Shown here: in pieces, positions 1 to 6,716 of the stretch
Layout: the number at the start of each line of letters is the position of its first letter
Numbering within the stretch: position 1 is the first letter of the stretch
Source of the DNA: a bacterium UBA3756
GTDB lineage: Bacteria > Bacteroidota > Bacteroidia > Bacteroidales > Bacteroidaceae
Length of the DNA: 16,416 nucleotides
Assembly: GCA_002371695.1 (NCBI GenBank)
Contig: DFGG01000174.1
Span: 1 to 16,416, forward strand
Direction: 5' to 3'
The notes under the pieces: model-generated
What the model saw: the letters and a program-made list of their open reading frames with translations, nothing else
Database searches by the model: none
What the model was told of the DNA's origin: nothing
Made by a program: the position numbers and the translations under genes

Positions 1-56
1 AGTTTCGGTTGTTATATCTTTCCTTTTATGAGTGCCCTTCGGGCAGAAATCTTACA

Positions 57-76
57 ATTTCACTAGTGTCTCTTAA
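57..76 (+). repeat. IS left terminal inverted repeat
   Basis: The sequence ATTTCACTAGTGTCTCTTAA is the exact reverse complement of 1364-1383. It includes the 8-bp palindrome CACTAGTG at 61-68. The outermost bases may belong to the target rather than to the element. Confidence 0.8.
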
Positions 77-82
77 TATATG

Positions 83-1252
83 TTAATCAAATTTGAAGTC
101 AAAATAGAGTTGCCCATCATCCGGCTTGGCAGTCTCTTTGAGAGGCTTGAACAGGTCTTGGATGCTGTCCGTGGTGAGCGCAGACTTACCAAGGATACGC
201 ATGACTTCAAAGACGGGCCTGCCAATTTTGAGGTCGTGCTCGATGATGGCAATGAGGCAGTATGTGATGATTGCAACGTGAATCTGTATGCGCACAGCAT
301 TTTCGGATTCTCCCCAGAACCGCTTGACTTGGAGATGCTGCTTGATCCATTTGAAAAACAGCTCCACCTGCCACCTATTTTTATAAAGGAGAGCGATGTC
401 CTTGGCTGCAAGATAGAAATTGTTCGTGTAGTAAACAAAGCTCCGTTGGAGTTCAGGGGCATAGTAGACAATCCTTCTGATGACTCCAGAATACTTCTCC
501 TGATTCTCCTTCTTGGTAAAGCGTATGCTCTGGTCTTTAAGGACGTTGTCAGCCCCATCAAGTATGCTTTCTCCATCGACAATCTCATAAGCAGGCTTAC
601 CCTTCTCCCTGATGATGAAGAAAGCCCCGAACACGTTGATGCGATAGAGTCTGGCGAGGTCAAAATAGCCTCTGTCAAATACATAGCATGCCAAAGGCTC
701 GTATGTGAACCAGTCCATCGAGTTGACATCATGCACCTTGGCATTGGTAATCCTATAGAACACGGGTATCTCTGTAACGATGTCAATCTGAGTATGGATC
801 CTGATGCCCGACTTTGTGCTTCTGAACTCTGCCCATCTGAATACGGACATGCACAGATCAATGGTCGTGGAGTCAATGGCATAGAATCTGCCATGCAATT
901 CAAACTCCTTCGTGATACGTCTGGATTGGGCAATAGCCACCATGTAGAAAGCGAACTCCTCAAAGATGCGATGGTCTCTGAGGGTGTTGGCCTTCGACAG
1001 CATCTGTCTGTTGATGGACTGGTGACCAAATCCGAGGTGTTTAGACTTCTTGGCATGGGCGGTTGTTATATCTGTGAGTTCCCTAAGGCTTCCGCAGCCC
1101 ATGAGCTGACCGAACATCAGAACCAGCAAATGGTTCCAATGAGACATCGACCAGCCCTTGGTCCTGTCGTTGTACTTGGCGACAATGCGCCTAAACTGCC
1201 TCTGAGGGAGGAACTGTACTATCTGTGCAAAAACGAATGTCCCTATATGCAT
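83..1252 (-). CDS. IS4-family DDE transposase (389 aa)
   Basis: Transposase of the insertion sequence, predicted to cut and join the element's ends by RNase H-fold DDE chemistry. The N-terminus (FAQIVQFLPQRQFRRIVAKY, residues 8-27) matches the DUF4372-type head of Bacteroidota IS4 transposases from memory. The catalytic set is visible: D127 in AIDSTT, D193 in VFDRGYFD and E297 in YKNRWQVELFFKWIK. The last carries the IS4 YREK signature with Y290, R293, E297 and K304 at canonical spacing. At 389 residues without a frameshift it looks complete and possibly active. The ATG at 1252 is the first start after a 15-bp inverted repeat in the leader (1260-1274) and a TACCTTTG box (1278-1285). Expression runs away from the adjacent restriction genes. 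Confidence 0.93.
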   Translation of the reverse strand: MHIGTFVFAQIVQFLPQRQFRRIVAKYNDRTKGWSMSHWNHLLVLMFGQLMGCGSLRELTDITTAHAKKSKHLGFGHQSINRQMLSKANTLRDHRIFEEFAFYMVAIAQSRRITKEFELHGRFYAIDSTTIDLCMSVFRWAEFRSTKSGIRIHTQIDIVTEIPVFYRITNAKVHDVNSMDWFTYEPLACYVFDRGYFDLARLYRINVFGAFFIIREKGKPAYEIVDGESILDGADNVLKDQSIRFTKKENQEKYSGVIRRIVYYAPELQRSFVYYTNNFYLAAKDIALLYKNRWQVELFFKWIKQHLQVKRFWGESENAVRIQIHVAIITYCLIAIIEHDLKIGRPVFEVMRILGKSALTTDSIQDLFKPLKETAKPDDGQLYFDFKFD

Positions 1253-1277
1253 ATCTGCTCCGATTTAGAATCGGATG

Positions 1278-1285
1278 CAAAGGTA
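1278..1285 (-). promoter_or_regulatory. Transposase promoter -7 box (TACCTTTG)
   Basis: On the minus strand this reads TACCTTTG, a perfect TAnnTTTG Bacteroidota -7 element 25 bp upstream of the transposase ATG. No good TTTG -33 element lies 19-21 bp further upstream, so the promoter is probably weak. The expected transcript would begin close to the CCGATT-TAG-AATCGG inverted repeat at 1260-1274. Confidence 0.5.
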
Positions 1286-1342
1286 GACATTTCAAAACCC
1301 GGACAGGGTATCGGAGGACTAAAACGTTGTGCATGAGAACTT

Positions 1343-1350
1343 TAATTTTG
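1343..1350 (+). promoter_or_regulatory. Outward-facing -7 box at the IS right end (TAATTTTG)
   Basis: TAATTTTG fits the Bacteroidota -7 consensus TAnnTTTG and lies inside the IS, pointing out of it towards the truncated methyltransferase and the mcrB/mcrC-like genes. The nearest TTG upstream (1327-1329) is only 13 bp away instead of about 20, so the -33 half is poor. Outward promoters in insertion sequences are well known to activate resistance genes in Bacteroides. Here it could drive the restriction genes. That role is inferred only. Confidence 0.35.
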
Positions 1351-1363
1351 AATTTAAATAATT

Positions 1364-1383
1364 TTAAGAGACACTAGTGAAAT
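1364..1383 (-). repeat. IS right terminal inverted repeat
   Basis: The sequence TTAAGAGACACTAGTGAAAT mirrors the left end over 20 bp without mismatch. The next base on each side no longer matches. The methyltransferase reading frame closes at a TGA inside this repeat (1378-1380). Confidence 0.8.
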
Positions 1384-2283
1384 GACATAGTATCTTCTGA
1401 GGTCCCAAATTTTGATGTTTGCTGTGGAGGTTTTCCATGTCAACCATTCTCTGTTGCAGGATTAAAAAGGGGTTTTGAAGACACACGTGGCACTCTATTC
1501 TTTAACATCGCCAATCTTGTTAAAGAGAAAATTAAAGTAGGAGTTCCTCCGCGAGTTTTGTTCCTTGAAAACGTACGAGGTCTCAAGAACCATGACAATG
1601 GAAATACATTGAAGGTCATTTTAGCAACTCTTGACGAATTAGGTTATGCCTACTCATACGAAGTGCTCAATGCTAAATATTTTGGTGTGCCACAGAACAG
1701 AGAACGTCTTTTTATTATTGCGTGGTATAAAAAAATGGTTGACGTAGAGGTATTCAAGTTTCCTTATGGCATAGCTTCTGATGGTTCAACAATATATGAT
1801 AAAAAGATTCTAAAAGAAGGAACATTATCAACCAAGGTATCAGATATTTTTGAGCCATCAGAAATAACGGAGCGATTCACCATTAGCGACAGAATGTGGC
1901 AAGGGCATAAAGCACGCAAGGAAAGAAACAAATTGATGGGTAAAGGGTTTGGTTATTCGCTATTCAATGCTAACAGCACTTATACCAGTACTATTTCCGC
2001 AAGATATTGGAAGGACGGAAGCGAGATTCTGATAGATCAATCAGAAATAGGTTTGAATCCAAGAACTCTAACTCCTGTTGAGGCAGGGAGATTGCAAGGT
2101 TATCGTATCCTTGGAAATGGTTGGGAATATCCAGAATGTGCCAACAATCAAAATTACAATGATTCAAACATAGAATTCAAGATTGTTGTATCCAAGAAAG
2201 AGGCTTACCACCAGTTCGGGAATAGTGTGGCCATCCCCGTTATAAAAAGACTAGCAGAAGAAATAGTAAAGCAATTGATGTAA
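1384..2283 (+). pseudogene. Cytosine-5 DNA methyltransferase, N-terminally truncated next to the IS
   Basis: Remnant of an m5C DNA methyltransferase (Dcm/HhaI class) that would transfer a methyl group from SAM to cytosine within its recognition site. Open from the IS edge to TAA at 2281-2283, about 299 codons. Motifs seen in order: NDI just after the edge, FDVCCGGFPCQPFS with motif IV PCQPFS at 1435-1452 (catalytic Cys codon 1438-1440), ENV motif VI at 1567-1575, QNRER motif VIII near 1693, RTLTPVEAGRLQG motif IX at 2062-2100, and YHQFGNSVAIPV motif X at 2206-2241. Motif I (FxGxG, SAM binding) and motif II, normally about 50-60 residues before PCQPFS, are absent. A TTG at 1558 could start a shorter product, but that would also lose the catalytic Cys. 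It ends 1 bp before the McrB-like gene. AT-rich like the start of that gene. Very probably non-functional. Confidence 0.88.
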
Positions 2284-2284
2284 T

Positions 2285-3808
2285 ATGGAAGAATTAAGAG
2301 ATTTGAAACAAATTTATAGTTCGGCGGCAGAACGTTTCAACCAATATGATGGCAGAGACTTTATTTTACCGTTGGAGTTTAAAGAACAAGTCAAGGAGAT
2401 TAACAGTAATACTGTGACATATAATATGTATTCTGCTGTTATAGAGACACGAGGGAATCAAAATGGTGTCCTAAGTATATTTCTTCCAAACCAATGGTTC
2501 TACATAGCTTCTTACTTTACTGAATTCTATAATGAACTTTTGCGATATAAGAAAGAGTCCTTGAAAGTCACATCGAAAGAGAGATTAAAAGTACTCAATG
2601 GTGGGCAATTAACAGGTGAAGAACAAGCACGACTTGCCAACCTCTCACTAAGTGACACTTCTAAAACGTATTTGGTCAAATTTATGACTGATTATTCGTG
2701 GTGGAGCGGTGCAAAGACTATTGACAGAGGTGATTTCTATGTATCGCCTATTCTAAATAGTGCTAGGCTTGTCAATGCATCCCAATCGTTTGTTGCAGAT
2801 TTATGTGCATTCCTTGCTGATAAAGGGGAGTTGGTAAAAGCCATTATCTCTGGAGAAGAGAATGGACAAAAAACTTACAATAGTGTTCATAATAGTCAGT
2901 GGATTCAGACAATCTATTTTGGAACTCCCGGTTCTGGAAAGTCGTGGACTATCAAGCTGAAGTATGAGCAGGATGAGACGAAGGTCTTCCGCACTACCTT
3001 CCATCCAGATACAGACTATGCTTCGTTTGTAGGGTGCTACAAGCCTATCAAGGATGAGGAGGATGAGAAAAAGATTGCCTATCAGTTTGTGCCGCAGGCA
3101 TTTACGGATGCTTACGTGGCGGCTTGGAGTGATTTGGAGCATCCCTACTATCTGATTATCGAGGAGATAAATCGCGGCAACTGTGCGCAGATATTCGGTG
3201 ACTTGTTCCAGTTGCTCGATAGGAATAAGGATGGCTATTCTGAATATCCAATCAAGGCAGACCATGATTTGCGGGATTATCTCGTAGAGCATCTGCCAGA
3301 GGACAGCGAGGGCATCAGAGACGGGAAACTCTGTCTGCCTCCAAACCTGAGCATTATCGCTTCGATGAACACCTCAGACCAGAGCCTTTTCCCAATGGAC
3401 TCGGCCTTCAAGCGCCGCTGGAGTTGGGAGTATGTGCCCATCGATTATGAGAACGCAGAATCGGGTAAGTTTGAGATAACTATCGACGGCGAATCGCACA
3501 ACTGGCATAAGTTCCTGAGGGCTGTCAACGAGAAGATAAAGGCCGTTACCTCTTCGGAGGACAAGCAGATGGGTAACTTCTTCATCAAACAGAGCGTGGA
3601 TGAGAAGGAGTTCTGCGACAAGGTGATGTTCTACCTCTGGAGCGAAGTGGGCAAGGACAACTACCAGACTACCGATGCCATCTTCCGCTACTATGCTGAG
3701 GATGACAAACTGAAAGAGTTCTCGTTTAATGAACTGTACGACCCTTCGAAGCGAGCAGAGATTCTGAAGGGATTTATCCGCTATATAGAGGAAGAAAAGA
3801 AGCAATGA
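2285..3808 (+). CDS. McrB-like AAA+ NTPase, restriction motor subunit (507 aa)
   Basis: Predicted NTP-driven DNA translocation and sensing subunit that works with the nuclease encoded next. The AAA+ core is clear: Walker A GTPGSGKS at 213-220, THHP-type stretch TFHPDTDYASFVGCYKP at 238-254 (McrB relatives have FHPSYSYEDFV-like sequence), Walker B YLIIEEINRGN at 289-299, sensor-1 SMNTSDQS at 360-367 (McrB family MNTxDxS), and MDSAFKRRW at 371-379 with candidate arginine fingers. Residues 1-205 match no domain I recognise; in McrB relatives this part reads the DNA. The ATG lies 1 bp after the methyltransferase stop, and the gene overlaps the next one by 4 bp (ATGA). Codons up to about 2930 are AT-rich and GC-richer afterwards, a seam close to Walker A. 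McrB proper is a GTPase; nucleotide preference cannot be told here. Confidence 0.87.
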   Translation: MEELRDLKQIYSSAAERFNQYDGRDFILPLEFKEQVKEINSNTVTYNMYSAVIETRGNQNGVLSIFLPNQWFYIASYFTEFYNELLRYKKESLKVTSKERLKVLNGGQLTGEEQARLANLSLSDTSKTYLVKFMTDYSWWSGAKTIDRGDFYVSPILNSARLVNASQSFVADLCAFLADKGELVKAIISGEENGQKTYNSVHNSQWIQTIYFGTPGSGKSWTIKLKYEQDETKVFRTTFHPDTDYASFVGCYKPIKDEEDEKKIAYQFVPQAFTDAYVAAWSDLEHPYYLIIEEINRGNCAQIFGDLFQLLDRNKDGYSEYPIKADHDLRDYLVEHLPEDSEGIRDGKLCLPPNLSIIASMNTSDQSLFPMDSAFKRRWSWEYVPIDYENAESGKFEITIDGESHNWHKFLRAVNEKIKAVTSSEDKQMGNFFIKQSVDEKEFCDKVMFYLWSEVGKDNYQTTDAIFRYYAEDDKLKEFSFNELYDPSKRAEILKGFIRYIEEEKKQ

Positions 3809-5829
3809 AGATATTCTTTGAGGAATACGTCTACGAATGGGATGCCGTGCGGGAGTATCTGCACGACCACTACGTGATGTACCTCAAGGGAGGGCGCGTG
3901 ATGATTCCCTACGTGGGCTACTACTATTCGGCGAAGGCTGAGGACTCCGTATTCATCCTTCCGAAGGTGTTTATCAATATCGACGAGCAGAAGGAAGAGA
4001 AGGCCTTCGGCATATTCAAGCCAGAGGACATCATCGACACGAACGATGAGAAGAACCCTTTGCTGAAGTCACAGTATTTCAACGAGGTGTTTAACCTCTC
4101 CACTTGGATCTACCGTGCCATCGCCCGCTATCAGGAGAGGCATAGTCCGGAGAATATCACGGAGTCGGTAGAGGTGCAGAATGTAGAGTCGGTGAATGGT
4201 GACGATAGCCAGACTTGGATTAACATCATCCTCCAACTGATACGCTTCAACAATGAACACAGAAACCTCTTTACCTATATCGCAAGAATCAACTCGCAGG
4301 GACACAACAAGATCAACTGGCAGAAGACAATCAGCAAGGTGCACCCCTGGCTGCAAGACGGCAGCCCCGTCTATATGGAGTTCCGTAATAAGACGAAGAC
4401 CATCAACTACGACGAGGAACTGATAGTGCTGTTCTTCTCGGTGCTGGATTATCTGCACGACAAATACCAGTTCCGCATATTGAGGAATGTGAACTATCCG
4501 ACTTATCCGACGCAGGTGGAGAAACTGATAGAATCGGGCAAGGGCACACGGCTTCTGAGAAATATCCGCAGGAAGTATTTCAAGGATGAACTGGTGAAAC
4601 TTTGGCAACTGCTCTTTGTGTTCTTCGAGAAAGCACAGACGATGAAGAGCAAGCAGACCCACGAGGAATCGCTGATGGTGAGGAACTTCAACATGGTGTT
4701 TGAGGATATGATCGACTCGCTCGTCAGCGATGACACGAAAGAGAAGCAGAGCAAGTTGGCAGACCAGCCCGACGGCAAGATTGTAGACCATATCTATCAC
4801 TACGGCTCACTGGTAAGAGAGGATGACATCTACTATATAGGCGACAGCAAATACTACAAGGAGGGGCATGACCCTGGCGAGAACTCCATCTACAAGCAGT
4901 TCACCTACGCCAAGAACGTGATCCAGATGAATATGGACGTGACATCGCCCAACGAACAGATAGGCCGCGCGAACTATTACGATGAAGAGACGGAGGGATA
5001 TAACATTACGCCTAACTTCTTCATCCGAGGGATGGTACACCCAGAGCATATCAATTACCTTGAGGCAGAACTGGAACAACAGAGAGACGAGAAAGGGAAA
5101 CCTGCCATTGAGGAACGCTGGCACCACAAGAACAGACTCTTTGACAGAGACACGCTGTTTGTGCTGAAATATAGCATCAACTTCCTGTTTGTACTGTCGG
5201 CATACGCAGCGGGCAGAGTGGATGAGGCTTACAAGAACCACATCAGAGAGAAGTTCAAGCGGAATCTGACAGAGGAACTGCAGCGGAAGTATCATTTCTA
5301 CCTGCTACAATCGAGGGGCGACAGGAAGGAGGCGGTAGACAAGCACTTCCGCCTGCTGAATGGCAAGGTGTTCAACTCATTTAAGGACGGACGCATATTG
5401 CTTTGCGCATACGAGAAAGGGAAGCGTGGAGCTGTGCAGATGTTTGAGCAGATAAAGGATGACTTCAGGGTGATTTGCTATCAGTTGGGGCAGGACATAC
5501 ATGAGGCTATTCAACTACAGCCGGAAATATCCTTGGAACTAAGGGGGAAGACTGCTCAGGCCACATTATTTCCTATGGCTGGTGGGAAACTGGAGGATGT
5601 ACGAAATGATGCCGATGTATATAACCTTGTATGGCGAACGATGATATTGGGAGATATGGTCTCTGCCCCAGGCCAGATTATAGCCGAATGCCATACCGCT
5701 TTTGAGTTTCAGGAAAAATACCCCGGAATGACGCATCGCGACTGGGACAGGGTGGTGATGAATTTCATCCACGACGTTCAGAAATGCTATGGTCTCGACA
5801 TATCTGAAATATTCGATATGGTGGCGTAA
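3805..5829 (+). CDS. McrC/LlaJI-like restriction endonuclease subunit (674 aa)
   Basis: Predicted nuclease partner of the McrB-like motor. A PD-(D/E)XK core is visible: E300 in FEDMIDSL, D328 in GKIVDHIY, then D347 and K349 in YYIGDSKYYK, followed by KQFTYAKNVIQMN, typical of McrC and LlaJI-family nucleases. The segment after it, with HHKNRLFDRDTLFVLKYSINFLFVL around 445-470, matches my memory of proteins annotated as LlaJI-family endonucleases. The first about 280 residues are an arm with no recognised motif. At 674 residues it is far longer than E. coli McrC (about 350), and the last about 110 residues are unrecognised. Starts within the stop of the preceding gene (ATGA), indicating translational coupling. 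No frameshift or lost catalytic residue is seen. If the upstream methylase is dead, this enzyme must tolerate or require methylation, be silent, or be protected by another methylase. Confidence 0.83.
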   Translation: MKIFFEEYVYEWDAVREYLHDHYVMYLKGGRVMIPYVGYYYSAKAEDSVFILPKVFINIDEQKEEKAFGIFKPEDIIDTNDEKNPLLKSQYFNEVFNLSTWIYRAIARYQERHSPENITESVEVQNVESVNGDDSQTWINIILQLIRFNNEHRNLFTYIARINSQGHNKINWQKTISKVHPWLQDGSPVYMEFRNKTKTINYDEELIVLFFSVLDYLHDKYQFRILRNVNYPTYPTQVEKLIESGKGTRLLRNIRRKYFKDELVKLWQLLFVFFEKAQTMKSKQTHEESLMVRNFNMVFEDMIDSLVSDDTKEKQSKLADQPDGKIVDHIYHYGSLVREDDIYYIGDSKYYKEGHDPGENSIYKQFTYAKNVIQMNMDVTSPNEQIGRANYYDEETEGYNITPNFFIRGMVHPEHINYLEAELEQQRDEKGKPAIEERWHHKNRLFDRDTLFVLKYSINFLFVLSAYAAGRVDEAYKNHIREKFKRNLTEELQRKYHFYLLQSRGDRKEAVDKHFRLLNGKVFNSFKDGRILLCAYEKGKRGAVQMFEQIKDDFRVICYQLGQDIHEAIQLQPEISLELRGKTAQATLFPMAGGKLEDVRNDADVYNLVWRTMILGDMVSAPGQIIAECHTAFEFQEKYPGMTHRDWDRVVMNFIHDVQKCYGLDISEIFDMVA

Positions 5830-5881
5830 CAAAAAACTTGCCTGATGAATGATGTTGTGGCATATATGTGCTTTTTCCACG

Positions 5882-6034
5882 CAGTACTACCACAAGGTGC
5901 GCATCAACTACTATCCGCCGCGCAACGACAACAAGGAGGGCTGGGACAATATCGACATCTTCGGATGGCTGGGATATCCCATGCAGGGCAAGATCAACTT
6001 CCTCTGCCGCGACTCCATCCTGGCCGCTCCGCTC
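5882..6034 (+). pseudogene. Internal fragment of inositol-3-phosphate synthase (ino1)
   Basis: A 51-codon open stretch encodes INYYPPRNDNKEGWDNIDIF followed by GWLGYPMQGKINFLCRDS and ILAAPL. This closely resembles the part of bacterial inositol-3-phosphate synthase (Ino1/MIPS) around the strongly conserved NFLCRDSILAAPL segment. The similarity begins abruptly at about 5882, 52 bp after the nuclease stop, and ends at about 6034, 18 bp before the queC stop on the other strand. No start, Rossmann domain or C-terminus is present, so it cannot be functional. It reads in phase without internal stops, which suggests a fairly recent scar. The family call is from recognised sequence, not a search. Confidence 0.72.
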
Positions 6035-6052
6035 TGCCGGCGTGGCGGCTTG

Positions 6053-6706
6053 TCAGTCGGAATACTCCGTGGGGTCGTCGATGCCCGCCTCGGCCAGTGC
6101 TTCGCGCCGCTCCACACAGGTGCCGCACTTGCCACAATGCTTCTCACCGCCACGGTAGCACGACCAGGTCTCAGCATAGTTGATGCCCAGCTCTTTGCCC
6201 CGAGCCGCTATCTGGCCCTTCGTCATATTGCAGTAGGGCGAGAGCAGGCGGACACCGTTGAACGTGCCGGCATGAGCCGCAGCGTCGAAGGCCTCGACGA
6301 ACTCCGGGCGGCAGTCGGGGTAGATGGTGTGGTCGCCCCCATGGTTGGCCATCATTACATACTGTAGCTCGTTGCTCTCGGCCATACCTACGGCAATGGC
6401 CAGCATGATGCCGTTGCGGAAAGGCACTACCGTCGACTTCATGTTGTCGTCGGCATAGTGGCCTTCAGGGATGGCGTCGTCACCCGATAATAGTGAACTG
6501 CGGAAATACTGCGACATGAAATCGAGGGGAATAACGATATGCCTGATGCCCAGTCGCTCGCAATGCAGACGGGCGAAAGGAATCTCACGGGCATTGTGGT
6601 TAGAACCATAGTCGAACGAGACGGCCAGTGCGATGCGCTCCTGGTAGTCGTAGAGCAGTGTGGTGGAGTCCATGCCACCGCTCAGGATAAGTATTGTATC
6701 TTTCAT
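6053..6706 (-). CDS. queC: 7-cyano-7-deazaguanine synthase QueC (217 aa)
   Basis: Converts 7-carboxy-7-deazaguanine and ammonia to preQ0 with ATP, in queuosine tRNA-modification synthesis (cytoplasmic). The N-terminal PP-loop SGGMDSTTLLYD (9-20) binds ATP, with FDYGSNH (31-37) and STVVPFRNGIML (91-102) as further family blocks. The C-terminal zinc site is complete: C183, C191, C194 and C197 in CYRGGEKHCGKCGTC. Length is normal for the family. The start lies 10 bp after the stop of the upstream transporter gene, so it is probably the last gene of a murQ-transporter-queC transcript. No other queuosine genes are in the window. Its 3' end faces the ino1 scrap and the defence locus, marking the intact chromosome boundary on this side. 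Confidence 0.95.
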   Translation of the reverse strand: MKDTILILSGGMDSTTLLYDYQERIALAVSFDYGSNHNAREIPFARLHCERLGIRHIVIPLDFMSQYFRSSLLSGDDAIPEGHYADDNMKSTVVPFRNGIMLAIAVGMAESNELQYVMMANHGGDHTIYPDCRPEFVEAFDAAAHAGTFNGVRLLSPYCNMTKGQIAARGKELGINYAETWSCYRGGEKHCGKCGTCVERREALAEAGIDDPTEYSD

Positions 6707-6716
6707 CTGATCTGAA

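Larger units (their letters stand above)
57..1383 (-). mobile_element. IS4-family insertion sequence (single transposase gene, inverted-repeat ends)
   Basis: A 1.3-kb element holds one minus-strand transposase gene bounded by perfect 20-bp inverted repeats at 57-76 and 1364-1383. The internal 10 bp of each end (TGTCTCTTAA inward) are certainly element sequence. The outer part contains the palindrome CACTAGTG, so the exact boundary is ambiguous: if the ends are at 67 and 1373, the flanking CTAG would be a 4-bp target duplication. I found no other direct repeat at the flanks. The element lies immediately 5' of a decapitated DNA methyltransferase, and the 56 bp on its other side do not read as the missing N-terminus. 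Insertion was therefore probably accompanied by deletion or rearrangement. Existence of the element is certain; its precise ends are not. Confidence 0.9.

Noticed and set aside
33..45. TGCCC-TTC-GGGCA hairpin as a transcription terminator
   Set aside because: Short 5-bp stem without a following T-run on either strand.
5..1073. 14-bp direct repeat CGGTTGTTATATCT at about 6-19 and 1060-1073
   Set aside because: One copy lies inside the transposase coding sequence; a match of this length is expected by chance about once in a window this size.
80..1336. 418-codon open frame on the plus strand across the IS
   Set aside because: Exact antisense of the transposase; the minus-strand product has the DDE and YREK motifs, while this one has none.
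5849..6367. 172-codon frame running from the ino1 scrap into antisense queC
   Set aside because: Only about 51 codons resemble Ino1; the remainder is the reverse strand of queC, so it is not one gene.
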